Shown here: positions 18,742 through 27,521 of the stretch, piece after piece
Position numbering within the stretch: the stretch's first letter is position 1
Layout: every line of letters starts with the position of its first letter
Assembly (NCBI GenBank): GCA_964600235.1
Contig: CAZRIV010000001.1
Coordinates: forward strand, 248,001-312,000
Source of the DNA: MWEI01 sp964600235
GTDB lineage: Bacteria; Desulfobacterota; Desulfomonilia; UBA1062
Length of the DNA stretch: 64,000 nucleotides
Direction of reading: 5' to 3'
Position numbers and translations under genes: made by a program
The notes under the pieces: generated by a model
Told to the model about the DNA's origin: nothing
The model's input: the letters and a program-made list of their open reading frames with translations, nothing else
The model's database searches: none

Positions 18742-20106
18742 GTGGATCAACAGCCATTCAACGAGTATGTGCGAACTTTTATTCAGAGACATCCGTATTA
18801 CATTGTAAAATGGCACGGTAAAGATTGGCGCACTAAAAAAAAGGCGCTAAGTGATAGACCTATTCAAGCCCACCTTGAAGGAAAGTACTCGGTCGGTGTA
18901 CTCGGTCAGTGGTATCCCCTCTTTATCAACCTGGACATAGACGAAAGGTCAATGGAAGAGGCCGAAGAGATCCGCAATGAACTAGGGGCAAACGAAAGCA
19001 ATAGTGCGCTATATACCTCTGAAAGCTTGAATTCCTACCACCTGCTATTGAGGCCCATCTATAATGGCGAACCCCGATCTCTAAGCCTTAACCAAGAAGT
19101 CTTAAGGAGCTTTGCACGTATTAAGGGCATAGAGGTCTATCCACAGCGCAACAGGTGCGTACGGCTTCCATTTGGTCCCGTGCAGCAATGTCTCGATGAA
19201 GGCAGGGAACACCTCAGAACCTGGGAAGAAAAGTTCTATTGGTTCCAAAAGCTCGATGAGTTTGAACTTTCAACAGTCCCGCAGCATCAGATGATTCTAC
19301 CCATTGAACCATCAACTAATATCAAATCATTAAGACTAGGTAGTTATCAGGAAGGCCTGGAGTATCTTGAAACCGGCCTGCTAGAACCTTCAACAAGAGA
19401 CCATGCATGTTTCTGCATCATATTTTATCTCTGGAGGAAGAACATCCACCCAGATACAACAAGGGATATAGTCTGGAGATGGTTACAGCAAAAGAACAAT
19501 GGACTTTCCAAGACTTTCAGAAACAACCCCGAATACTGCAGAAGAGATATAGCCTACAAAGTGCAATATGTTTACACACGATTTGACTCCAGGGGCTTCC
19601 TGCCAGATTCGACCCATAACAACCATAGGGGATACATCACAAAATCCGATATAGAACGAATCATACAGGTTTCCAGGGGCAACCTGCCCCGCATGAAGTT
19701 CACCTATGAGCTTGTCAAGTATGCTTACCCTCGAAGATACCGGGATATCTTGGATGTGCCAAGCAAGGAACTAAGAAAGTGGGCGGGAACAAGAACGGTA
19801 AACACATATTTGGATGATCTGCATGAAAATAAAATTATCAACAGGGGCAGTTCATATGTTGTAGGTTTCCGGTCAAAGTCTATGTCTATTAACTGGCCAT
19901 TTAACAGTACGGACGAGGCTATCATGTATGAAGGCAGAGCCGTGGATAGCTTTAAGGATGCTGTCCAACTTGTCTTCTCACCTGAAGAGTTCACAGAAAA
20001 AGTAAAGGCCGCCGGTGCAACACCTGATGCTGCCCGAATGATGCGTAACAACATATTCCTGAAGGAAGAATATTCAACAAGTATTCTGTCAGTTCAATCT
20101 GCATAG
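18742..20106 (+). CDS. Archaeo-eukaryotic-type primase (AEP) / replication protein
   Basis: About 454 aa. The three AEP catalytic motifs are visible in order: motif I LFINLDID (metal-binding DxD), motif II SYHLLLRP (SxH, nucleotide binding) and motif III GIEVYPQRNRCVRLPFG. The following helical part (DHACFCIIFYLWRKNIHPDTTRDIVWRWLQQ) resembles a PriCT-type primase C-terminal domain, and the end looks like a winged helix (LRKWAGTRTVNTYLDDLHENKIINRGSSYVVGF). No helicase domain is fused. Such proteins start replication of plasmids, satellites and integrative elements. I prefer the GTG at 18742, 5 bp after GGGAGG, to a GTG 17 codons upstream. It is the first gene inside attL; candidate origin repeats follow immediately. 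The element-replication role is inferred from motifs and position. Confidence 0.8.
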   Translation: MDQQPFNEYVRTFIQRHPYYIVKWHGKDWRTKKKALSDRPIQAHLEGKYSVGVLGQWYPLFINLDIDERSMEEAEEIRNELGANESNSALYTSESLNSYHLLLRPIYNGEPRSLSLNQEVLRSFARIKGIEVYPQRNRCVRLPFGPVQQCLDEGREHLRTWEEKFYWFQKLDEFELSTVPQHQMILPIEPSTNIKSLRLGSYQEGLEYLETGLLEPSTRDHACFCIIFYLWRKNIHPDTTRDIVWRWLQQKNNGLSKTFRNNPEYCRRDIAYKVQYVYTRFDSRGFLPDSTHNNHRGYITKSDIERIIQVSRGNLPRMKFTYELVKYAYPRRYRDILDVPSKELRKWAGTRTVNTYLDDLHENKIINRGSSYVVGFRSKSMSINWPFNSTDEAIMYEGRAVDSFKDAVQLVFSPEEFTEKVKAAGATPDAARMMRNNIFLKEEYSTSILSVQSA

Positions 20107-20838
20107 AACGAAAAAAGAGCACAACAATATATTTACATAGTATTGTAGTTGGGAGGGGCCTAAAGGCCCCGATTATGTGGTGGTATTATACTTAGGGGAG
20201 CTATTCGGCCTTCAAGCTACCTCAGATAGACCTCAAGCGTTCCTCAAGGACTTCAAAAGACCTCAACCAACTCAGAAGATAAAAAGCTGATTAGGTTTAT
20301 ATAATAGGTTGTCCCTTAAGCAGTAACATAACAGTGATGGGTTGACTTTTATCGGCAAAAGTATACAGCAAAACCTTACAAGTAAGATGCAGCATATGCT
20401 AATATAATTAATAGGATAGATCAAATATACCATTACTAAAAATGGTACTTTTATATCCATGCTGTCAACGCACACAGTCTAAATACCTGGGGGTTACTGC
20501 ATCTTCCCAACCAACTGAATGTTTACCACCAGGTATCCTCACACAAATTTTCGCAAAAAACACATCAAGCTTTCAGGTCGTACTGAAGATTTCCAAGAAT
20601 AATATTCACTGCAAACAACTTGATGAGTATGAGTTAGTATCAGTGGTGGGCATTACTCAACCCCGACAATCGATAATTGCACATAATCTATTCATTTAGG
20701 GTGTGAGTTCAATAGGCTGAGCCCATGGGGCATCAACAGCTTTGTTATGAAGTTGCTACATTGACATATTTATTTTAGAATATATACAATATGCTTATTA
20801 TATTCTGTTTTATTTGGAAATGACAAAGGAGGGTTTCT
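20107..20838. other. Non-coding region with candidate replication origin
   Basis: About 730 bp without a credible gene. A GGGGCC-TAAA-GGCCCC hairpin (around 20154-20170) is followed by seven phased repeats (20210-20276), then a long AT-rich stretch to about 20450 containing a 7-bp inverted repeat (20428-20434 with 20441-20447). The remaining 390 bp up to the zinc-ribbon gene show nothing I can name. Confidence 0.5.
20210..20276 (+). repeat. Seven iteron-like CYTCARR repeats at one-helical-turn spacing
   Basis: Copies begin at 20210 (CTTCAAG), 20220 (CCTCAGA), 20231 (CCTCAAG), 20242 (CCTCAAG), 20251 (CTTCAAA), 20261 (CCTCAAC) and 20270 (ACTCAGA). Start-to-start spacings are 10, 11, 11, 9, 10 and 9 bp, so all copies face the same side of the helix. 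Located about 100 bp after the primase gene and next to AT-rich DNA, they look like initiator-binding iterons. Confidence 0.6.
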
Positions 20839-21672
20839 ATGGCTCTCATCAATTGTTCAGAATGCAATCATCAGGTTTCAGATAAGGCATCATCATGTCC
20901 GAATTGTGGTGCTCCCATCACCCATACTTATAAAGAACCTGAGGGCACTCTCCACAAGATGATGGGAGGTTTCGGCACGTGGGCAGGCCATCATCCTTTC
21001 AGAGCCCTCTTGCTTCTTTTATTCTTACTCGGCACATGCACATTCATGATTAATAAGCCTTCGACTTCAACTCATACAAATCCAGCGGATCAAACGCAAT
21101 CTGTTCCAGATACATCAAATCCAGGTCAATCAGGCACAGGAACATCTACAAATAATCCCTCAGTTAGTCAGACCCAACCAACCACATCAACTGCAGAAGA
21201 TGAGATAGATCCTTTTGATAAAATGACTTCTACAGAACATTTAGCTGAGGCTAAGAGTGCATTGAAGATTGATTTATGGTCAGATGTAAAAAGGCATGCT
21301 GAAGCAATTAAAGAACAAGACAAAGAATATAGAGAGGCAAAAAAGCTATTAAAAAAAGTTGAACAGCTTGAGAAGCATGGAGAAATAGAACAGGCAAAAG
21401 CCAGTCCCCTCCAGACGGAGAAAATAGCTGCAGCCCAAAAAGTTATGTCCAATGCAAAATATTTTTGTCAAATGCATGAGGAAGGCCCTCACTTGGTTGT
21501 TGAAATGTGGATATATCTTAATGATCCCAATCAGCGACTATCATTTGTCAGGAATATCGCTAACGCTGATGCAGCTTTGCAAGGCCGGTCACGAAATATT
21601 TATTTTTACGATCCTTCACATAAAAAAATTGCACAAGCAGATACATTAATGGGAGTGAGATTGGTTGATTAA
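20839..21672 (+). CDS. Zinc-ribbon membrane protein of unknown role
   Basis: 277 aa. The N-terminus is a double-CxxC zinc ribbon (NCSECNHQVSDKASSCPNCGAPI). A single membrane helix follows around residues 52-70 (FRALLLLLFLLGTCTFMI), then a Thr/Ser/Pro-rich linker, a charged alpha-helical segment likely to coil (EAIKEQDKEYREAKKLLKKVEQLEKHGEIEQ), and a C-terminal mixed domain (FCQMHEEGPHLVVEMWIYLNDPNQRLSFVRNIANADAAL). The zinc ribbon would face the cytosol and the C-terminal domain the periplasm. AAAGGAGG precedes the ATG. Similar zinc-ribbon/TM proteins are common and uncharacterised. It is a lone gene inside the element; its cargo function is unknown. Confidence 0.7.
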   Translation: MALINCSECNHQVSDKASSCPNCGAPITHTYKEPEGTLHKMMGGFGTWAGHHPFRALLLLLFLLGTCTFMINKPSTSTHTNPADQTQSVPDTSNPGQSGTGTSTNNPSVSQTQPTTSTAEDEIDPFDKMTSTEHLAEAKSALKIDLWSDVKRHAEAIKEQDKEYREAKKLLKKVEQLEKHGEIEQAKASPLQTEKIAAAQKVMSNAKYFCQMHEEGPHLVVEMWIYLNDPNQRLSFVRNIANADAALQGRSRNIYFYDPSHKKIAQADTLMGVRLVD

Positions 21673-22455
21673 TTACTAATAAGTGCATAATGGAGATGTC
21701 TGCCGATGCGCCTAGAATAAGATTCTCCAAAGAAATCATGTCCATCTTAATATACGCTTCTTTGTAGCAGTTTTAGCTTTCTCGATGGATTGCAAATCCT
21801 AGTGTCTTGATGTCAGCTGTAGACTCCTTTGTTAAACTGATGGTCTTCATGACCTTGGACCAATTGTAGATTTCGCAGAAGAAGCATTAGTTTTGCCAGT
21901 AGGGAAATACTGAAAGTAATGAGAAATAATCTCCAGTCAGCTACTATGCTTTCATCCCCAAATTAGGCTATAGATTTGTAAATTATTTTCAGCAATTGAT
22001 CCTAGAAGTAGAAATCAGACCCCACAGACAGAGATGATACCTATTGGTACCGGTACGTACGATGACCACCTTTTCACAGGGGTACCCGTGGGGGTGCTTC
22101 CCTATTAGCACCAGGAGTACGCCGATTGAATCAGGAACTCTGTTTGTTGAAGACTATCTTCCCTGCCAGCCAAGCATCAAGAAGATTGCAGATAAGGCCA
22201 TTGACTGAAACATCTTCCTTTGCGCACTTTACCTTGATGTTACCCCACCAGTCCTTCCTTCTGTACCTGAACCACTGAAAGTTATACGAGGTAGGTATTT
22301 GATCTCCATTTCCATACTAAGTTATTGCTCTTCCTGTCTGTGATACAATGAATATGATCATTAATCAAATACATATTATTTGATGTAATTGGTTGACTAA
22401 CATGGGTTGTTTTAGTATATTAATTAGGTATTCATTATATTTTGGGAGGGGTGTT
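21673..22455. other. Non-coding region upstream of the serine recombinase
   Basis: About 780 bp without a supported gene. Around 22055-22125 it contains stacked short inverted repeats (GGTACC/GTACGTAC, and GGTGCT with AGCACC), a plausible recombination (res) or regulatory region for the adjacent serine recombinase, but no defined pair of sites could be established. The remainder shows nothing recognisable. Confidence 0.4.
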
Positions 22456-23097
22456 ATGGCAAAAGCGAAAGCATATGGATATTTGAGGGTATCAACAGTT
22501 AACCAGGACACTGAAAAGTTCAAGGCCGACATCCTGAAGTTTGCCAATGAACACAACTTCGGCAAAGTCCATTTCATCGATGAAACAGTATCAGGTGTGA
22601 AGAACTGGAGAGAGCGGAAACTTGGTGAGCTCATTGTAAGTATGCAGCCTGGGGATAAGCTTATCGTACCTGAGATGTCCCGCCTCGGAAGGTCAATGCT
22701 TGAGGTGCTGGAGATCCTGAAGGTCGCCAAGGAAAAGGACATCTCGGTCTATGCTATCAAAGGGAACTGGTCTTTGAATGGTTCTATTGAATCTAAGATA
22801 ATGGCAACAATGCTGGCACTCATTTCAGAGATAGAAAGGGATTTTATTGTGAGCAGGACTAAAGAGGCACTGGCAGCAAGAAAGGCAATGGGTATTAAAT
22901 TAGGTCGTCCCAAAGGCCCAGGCAAATCAAAGCTCGATAAATATAGACCAGAAATAGAGGCACTCCTTAAGAATGGTTCTACAAAGGCTTATATTGCCAA
23001 ACGATATAAGACAACACCTGCAAATCTTCACAATTGGCTAAGCAAGAACAAGATCGACACCGAGCCTGTACTGGATGCAGTGAAGGGGTCTAAGTAG
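22456..23097 (+). CDS. Small serine recombinase (resolvase/invertase family)
   Basis: 213 aa. The catalytic serine lies in YGYLRVSTVNQD near the N-terminus; EMSRLGRSMLEVLEIL carries the conserved arginines; ALISEIERDFIVSRTKEALAARKAMGIKLGRPKG is the E-helix and junction to the C-terminal helix-turn-helix (STKAYIAKRYKTTPANLHNWLSKNKI). Small enzymes of this class resolve dimers or invert DNA at short crossover sites. ATG 22456 is chosen because GGGAGGGG lies just before it; an upstream in-frame ATG adds 21 residues unlike the family. In this element it could resolve multimers formed after replication or control a segment. Confidence 0.9.
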   Translation: MAKAKAYGYLRVSTVNQDTEKFKADILKFANEHNFGKVHFIDETVSGVKNWRERKLGELIVSMQPGDKLIVPEMSRLGRSMLEVLEILKVAKEKDISVYAIKGNWSLNGSIESKIMATMLALISEIERDFIVSRTKEALAARKAMGIKLGRPKGPGKSKLDKYRPEIEALLKNGSTKAYIAKRYKTTPANLHNWLSKNKIDTEPVLDAVKGSK

Positions 23098-23259
23098 CAC
23101 GAAGATGGTTTCAAAAGGTGTGCTGAGAATAATTGAATTCCCTCGGTGGAGACCCCCAGAGGCAATGGTGAAGTCACCAGTACCCCCGGTGCCTTGTGGT
23201 AAAAAACCACATATATGGGGCAATACAATTGTAACAACAGTTTCAAGAGGCAAGGTACT

Positions 23260-23712
23260 ATGAAAAAGAAACATGCTCCTAAGTCACCATTAGCAGCTAA
23301 AGTGCGTCGGAACAGACTTGTCAAAGCATTGATGGATGGGGAAAACCTGAGAGATGCAGCAATATCAACGGGGCTATCACCGGCAACAGCCCAAAGCCAG
23401 GCAAGCGATATTCTGAAACATCCCGATGCACAGCGGACATTTATCAGGATACTTGAAGAAAGAGGTCTCACTGATGAATTTCTAGCGGATAAGGCCAAAC
23501 AACTCTTGGAGGCCCAAACAGCCCACTTCTTCAGTAAAGATGGAAAGGTTGTAGATGAACGATATACCCCAGCCCATGAGACTCAAAGAAAGACGCTGGA
23601 ACTAACAACAAGGCTAAAAGGTTATCTCAAAGATACAGATAAGGCCGGTGACATCAACATTGGCTTGATGCAGTTTGTTGTCAATGCAATCAATAACCCC
23701 TCACATGAGTAA
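23260..23712 (+). CDS. Phage terminase small-subunit-like DNA-binding protein
   Basis: 150 aa. After a basic N-terminus (MKKKHAPKSPLAAKVRRNRLVKALMDG) comes a helix-turn-helix (NLRDAAISTGLSPATAQSQASDILKHPDAQRTFIRILEERGLTDEFLADKA), then a segment with TPAHETQRKTLELTTRLKGYL. This order of basic region, HTH over repeated hydrophobic heptads and an ETQRKTLEL block resembles small terminase (TerS) proteins, which recognise pac or cos DNA. No large subunit or other virion gene is nearby. Start ATG 23260; an in-frame ATG 15 codons upstream exists but the added residues look non-coding. A non-phage HTH protein is the alternative. Confidence 0.55.
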   Translation: MKKKHAPKSPLAAKVRRNRLVKALMDGENLRDAAISTGLSPATAQSQASDILKHPDAQRTFIRILEERGLTDEFLADKAKQLLEAQTAHFFSKDGKVVDERYTPAHETQRKTLELTTRLKGYLKDTDKAGDINIGLMQFVVNAINNPSHE

Positions 23713-24140
23713 AACTTGGTAGAAAGGATAGACGGGGAGTAATGGGACCCGCTGACCCTGTCACAGTTAAGCATTAGATGGACTTCTACTGAGACTAATT
23801 CTTAAATTTCCTGGGCTTGAGTTCTGGTAAGCTTGGGGGGGGGTACTACCGACTATCGTTCTTCATGGTGGCATATAGAACACCGCTCCACACATGGAGG
23901 TTTTTTCAACAAGGCAACCCCTCAATATAAGACTGAAGATCATACCATGAAATCTATACTTCTTCTTATGGCAATAGGACTGATGAGTAATCGCAGAAAT
24001 GTTCAATCAACGACAACTCTTAAAAGCTAATGTAACAAATCCTGAGGTTGTGGTTGTTAGACTTTTTATGTCATCTCAATTGATGTAATAATATCTTTTA
24101 AAGAAGACACCAGAATTAGGGAACAAGGTTATAAGCTAAA
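23713..24140. other. Non-coding region with a G9 tract
   Basis: About 430 bp with no supported gene. It contains a run of nine Gs at 23835-23843 and a possible tiny hydrophobic reading frame starting near 23947 (MKSILLLMAIGLM), too short and without clear ribosome site to call. Confidence 0.4.
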
Positions 24141-24623
24141 TCAATCCTTAATTTTCTGCCAAGTTTTACTCTTTTTGCCCCATTTATAATTCCAAGATAG
24201 GCGTCTGTCTACTCTAAAATCAATGCCAAACATATTAATTTCTTTAGTACTTTTACATTTATTATATAATTCATCAGGATTCATTTTATATAATTGATCT
24301 GCAACAATTTGAGGATTTTCTTTGGTCTGTCCTGTTAAATAATATGCTACTCCTTTATATGGGAACATATCATCATCATTTACTTCGATATCTCCTAAAA
24401 CATAAAAACTTATATACTTGGATGACTTATCATAATTAACACCCCAGTATTCAAATCTGTCACCAATCATAGGAATACCCCTATGATTTATACCGTTATG
24501 ATAATTTTGGATATCCTGTATAACAATATCGTGAAATTCTTTTTTTGATGGTTTAGCTCCACATGCAACCATTGAAAACGCTAATATCAGTACAAGAGAA
24601 TACATTCCTATCCTAGATAACAT
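24141..24623 (-). CDS. Small lipoprotein of unknown function
   Basis: 160 aa. The signal sequence MLSRIGMYSLVLILAFSMVACG has a lipobox ending in Cys20 or so. The mature part is hydrophilic and strand-rich (GDRFEYWGVNYDKSSKYISFYVLGDIEVNDDD) with a C-terminal basic Trp-rich end (WNYKWGKKSKTWQKIKD). I do not recognise the family. Codon use is very AT-rich, unlike the neighbouring restriction genes, fitting acquired cargo. It faces leftward, after the attC-like region and restriction operon, but separated from them by 350 bp. Confidence 0.65.
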   Translation of the reverse strand: MLSRIGMYSLVLILAFSMVACGAKPSKKEFHDIVIQDIQNYHNGINHRGIPMIGDRFEYWGVNYDKSSKYISFYVLGDIEVNDDDMFPYKGVAYYLTGQTKENPQIVADQLYKMNPDELYNKCKSTKEINMFGIDFRVDRRLSWNYKWGKKSKTWQKIKD

Positions 24624-24977
24624 ATTGATATTCCTCCTCTCTTAATAATTATATTTGCAACTTAATTAATTGTATTATTTTTAATAGGTAAATTATATAC
24701 TAAAGTTAATTTATTATCACTTAAAATCGAATAGATAAGCTACCCAATTACACCAAGCTTTGTGGATTTGACACGAAAGTGCTTGTAGTGATGATCTCGT
24801 GCCAGAGGGTACGGTTTGCTCTGAAGGGTTTTACTGTGTATGTTTCAAACCGAGATTATCGGTTTCAGGGCCTTACGAAAGCGCCAATCTATCGCAGAGA
24901 TCATCACATTGGGTAACGCTCCGATTCAACGGCGGCGCGAAGCGCCAACCCCTGCAACCGGTTGTTAGCCCGTTCTT
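24624..24977. other. Non-coding region with nested inverted repeats
   Basis: About 350 bp. The right-hand half holds an 11-bp inverted repeat (24788-24798 with 24897-24907) enclosing a 7-bp stem with 5-nt loop (24847-24853 with 24859-24865), followed by the attC-like segment at 24911-24971. The left-hand 150 bp are plain AT-rich sequence. Confidence 0.6.
24911..24971 (-). repeat. attC-like (integron cassette) structure, degenerate
   Basis: Reading the minus strand just after the helicase stop: GGGCTAAC, a segment folding on GGCGC-TTC-GCGCC, and a distal GTTACCC. The paired outer boxes, the central hairpin and the position a few bases after a stop codon resemble an attC site of about 60 bp, but the distal box departs from GTTRRRY. 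Identification is tentative. Confidence 0.35.
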
Positions 24978-27521
24978 TCACCTCGTGCCTTCGTAAGATT
25001 CAACCGCCTCATTGATGAAAGTTGCTTGGTAGTCATTACGGCTCAGAACAGTGTCGTACAATCCGATGTCCTCGCCTTCGTGCTTGTTGATGCCGGTGTA
25101 ACTTAGGCTGGCATCCTCGTACCGCTTAAACTTGAATACGGCGTCATTCATCAAGGCGCTATTGAAGACGCCAAGACTCACGAGGAGTTCAAAGTCCTTC
25201 ACCGACAAGCCGGTTACTTTCTTGAACAAGGCCGGTTCCAACTGGGTGATGACGTCCTTTAGGCACCGCTCCCGGTAGTCGGTCAGGTACATGAAGATTG
25301 GAACCCGCGTGGCGAACTTGATGAGCTTCTCCTGAATCACTTTTCGTTTGCGCTTGTATTCCTTTTCCGCATCCGTCAGTTCCTTCTTCTCCTTGGCGGA
25401 AAGTGTTTCGTCATTCGCCTCTTTCCTAGCCTTCTTGACAGCTTCCGATTTATTGATGATGGTTTCGATGTCCTGGTTCAGATTCCGGAAACCCTCGATG
25501 CCCATCAGGGCTTCCATAGCTTTGGGATTGTCCATGAGCCGCCTGAGCGTGTCATTGTCCACATTCACCAGCAGCGCGCTCTCCCAGCGACGCGCAAGCA
25601 GGGTGGCGGTCGTACCGCTCATGGCCATGTCGAGAATCCCGGCGGCGTCAATCTGCTTCATGGAACTGCCGTCATAAGCCAGGACGGGCAAGAAACTAAT
25701 GAACTCCTCTACTTTCTTCTCGGGATTGGACTCGTTGACATTCAGGCGGCAACTGTAATCGGCGATCTGACGCAAGGCCCGGTCTGGCGCAAAGTCAAAG
25801 ACGTAGCACTCCTCCTTGATGATCTGCTCCTCATTGGGCGAAGCACCGGCGGGATTTCTGACTGTCCACGGCGACTGCACCCGAAAGGCGGCCTGAAAGT
25901 AGGTCTCAGGGGTGGATGAATTGCGCAGCATGAGAATCCCGGTCCACGGCCTGACTGTTACGCCTGTTGTCAGCTTCCCGCATGACAACGTGATCGTCTT
26001 GGTCTTTAACGGCTCGTCCATACCCTCCAGCACGGGCGGCAGTGCCGCAACCCCGATACCGGCGGCGCTCCCGGCCGCCACAATCACCTTGTAATCGTGA
26101 TAGAAGCGGTTCTGCTTCTTCTTCAACAGGTTGCACATGGCATGACACGAAGCTACGCTCGGCAGGAACCAGAAGGTGTGCGAAAGCACGTTCAGCAGTC
26201 GCACATCCGAAAACGGCATCGGCGGCTTCTGCGCCCCGAGTTTCAGGTTGTCAACACTGGTCGGCATGAACGCACCCCGGATCAGGTCCAGCCACTTCTG
26301 AACTTCATCTTCGTATTTAAACTTCGCCTTGTCGCCCAACCCTTCCGCTGAAAAGAAGATGTTCAGGTCGAACTCGTCGAACTCGCCCTGCATAGCGATT
26401 TCCCGGATCGCATCCGGCAACTGATAGGTCAACATGACCATCCGCGGCAGTGCGGCGTAGGGATTGTTTGCCCCCTTCCAATCCTGCTTGGACCTCTGTT
26501 CATCAGAATAAGTCCAATTGAAGATTTGCTCCTCGATAAACTCACCTGACGCAATCGCCCGGAACGGCGTGCCGGACAGGTAGAGATATCCGCCCGTCGT
26601 GATTGGCATGATCTCTTCGTCAAAGACCTTGATGCCTTCCCCTTCGCCGAACTCTACTTCTTTCTCGTCCTCCGCCTCAAACATCTCCTTAGCGTTCTCT
26701 CGCCACGCGCCGTAGTGATACTCGTCAAGAATCACGCAATCCCAGTTGGTTGCATGCACCCATTCGTTCTTGGTCTTGATTCCGCCAGTACTTGTATTCC
26801 TGCCAAGATAGTCTTGAAACGAGCCAAAGCAGACGAATGGCTTCTTTTTGTCCGCATCCTCATACGCCAACCCGCCGGGTTTTTTGGAAATGAACTGCCA
26901 GCCTGGGAAATCAATGTGGCACATCAAATCTTCTTCCCATGCGTTCAGAACCGCCGGCTTGAAGGTGAGCACCAGCACCTTGCGCCAGCCCATTTTCTTT
27001 GCCAACTGATAGGCGGCAAAGGTCTTGCCGAACCGCATCTTGGCGTTCCAGAGGAAGTGTGGCGGCTTGTTTCGGTTTCCCCTTTCCTTGCGCCAACTGG
27101 CGAAATAAACAGCCGTCTTCTCGACCGCCGCTTCCTGCTCGGGCCGCATCTTGAAATCCAGCGACCGGTTCTCCTCGTTTAGTTGACCGGTCCGAACAGC
27201 GATGATCGCCGCCTTTATCTGGGCGTTCGTGCAGCTGAACCACTCGCCTTCCGGGTTCTTGACGCCGTTGATCCTGAGCATCCGGTGCACGTCATGGTCG
27301 GTGAACACCGTCCCGTCGCTACGCATGGCGGGTTCTTCCAGAACGATCCGGTATGGAGGTTTGCCGGGTTTCTTTATGGGGTACTGCTGGGCGACGCGGC
27401 TCTGCGCGTCCACGGTCGTATAGCCAACTTTGAACAGACCCGCATACTGTGGGTTGGTATCCTCGTAAGCGTAAATAATGGGCCGTGATGCTGGGCGCGG
27501 TGGAAAGAAGCCGTCACTCAT
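24978..27521 (-). CDS. Restriction enzyme: GIY-YIG-type nuclease fused to SF2 helicase
   Basis: 847 aa. Residues about 13-95 look like a T5orf172/GIY-YIG nuclease: IIYAYED for the first strand, LFKVGYTTVDAQSRV for the second with R42, and a distal GEWFSC. A superfamily 2 helicase follows: Walker A AKMRFGKT, DEAH-type box VILDEYH, motif III YLSGTPF, and a late QAAFRVQSPW motif VI. A charged coiled coil (about 690-740) and a helical C-terminus complete it. This is the combination expected of a translocating restriction enzyme. Its ATG overlaps the stop of the methylase by 8 bp. The DNA is GC-richer than the rest of the element. A role in cutting unmodified phage DNA is inferred; no specificity subunit is visible. 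Confidence 0.82.
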   Translation of the reverse strand: MSDGFFPPRPASRPIIYAYEDTNPQYAGLFKVGYTTVDAQSRVAQQYPIKKPGKPPYRIVLEEPAMRSDGTVFTDHDVHRMLRINGVKNPEGEWFSCTNAQIKAAIIAVRTGQLNEENRSLDFKMRPEQEAAVEKTAVYFASWRKERGNRNKPPHFLWNAKMRFGKTFAAYQLAKKMGWRKVLVLTFKPAVLNAWEEDLMCHIDFPGWQFISKKPGGLAYEDADKKKPFVCFGSFQDYLGRNTSTGGIKTKNEWVHATNWDCVILDEYHYGAWRENAKEMFEAEDEKEVEFGEGEGIKVFDEEIMPITTGGYLYLSGTPFRAIASGEFIEEQIFNWTYSDEQRSKQDWKGANNPYAALPRMVMLTYQLPDAIREIAMQGEFDEFDLNIFFSAEGLGDKAKFKYEDEVQKWLDLIRGAFMPTSVDNLKLGAQKPPMPFSDVRLLNVLSHTFWFLPSVASCHAMCNLLKKKQNRFYHDYKVIVAAGSAAGIGVAALPPVLEGMDEPLKTKTITLSCGKLTTGVTVRPWTGILMLRNSSTPETYFQAAFRVQSPWTVRNPAGASPNEEQIIKEECYVFDFAPDRALRQIADYSCRLNVNESNPEKKVEEFISFLPVLAYDGSSMKQIDAAGILDMAMSGTTATLLARRWESALLVNVDNDTLRRLMDNPKAMEALMGIEGFRNLNQDIETIINKSEAVKKARKEANDETLSAKEKKELTDAEKEYKRKRKVIQEKLIKFATRVPIFMYLTDYRERCLKDVITQLEPALFKKVTGLSVKDFELLVSLGVFNSALMNDAVFKFKRYEDASLSYTGINKHEGEDIGLYDTVLSRNDYQATFINEAVESYEGTR

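Noticed and set aside
20210..20276. Possible CRISPR array
   Set aside because: Repeats are 7 bp with about 3-bp gaps; there are no spacers and no cas genes.
20442..20699. Small open frame downstream of the iteron-like repeats
   Set aside because: No ribosome site and no coherent protein character; the stretch is treated as non-coding.
22055..22125. Possible res site for the serine recombinase
   Set aside because: Short inverted repeats are present, but no defined pair of crossover and accessory sites can be established by eye.
23833..24030. Small open frame starting at the G9 tract (TTG)
   Set aside because: Poly-Gly start and irregular composition; only its last 27 residues look protein-like and that part lacks a good start signal.
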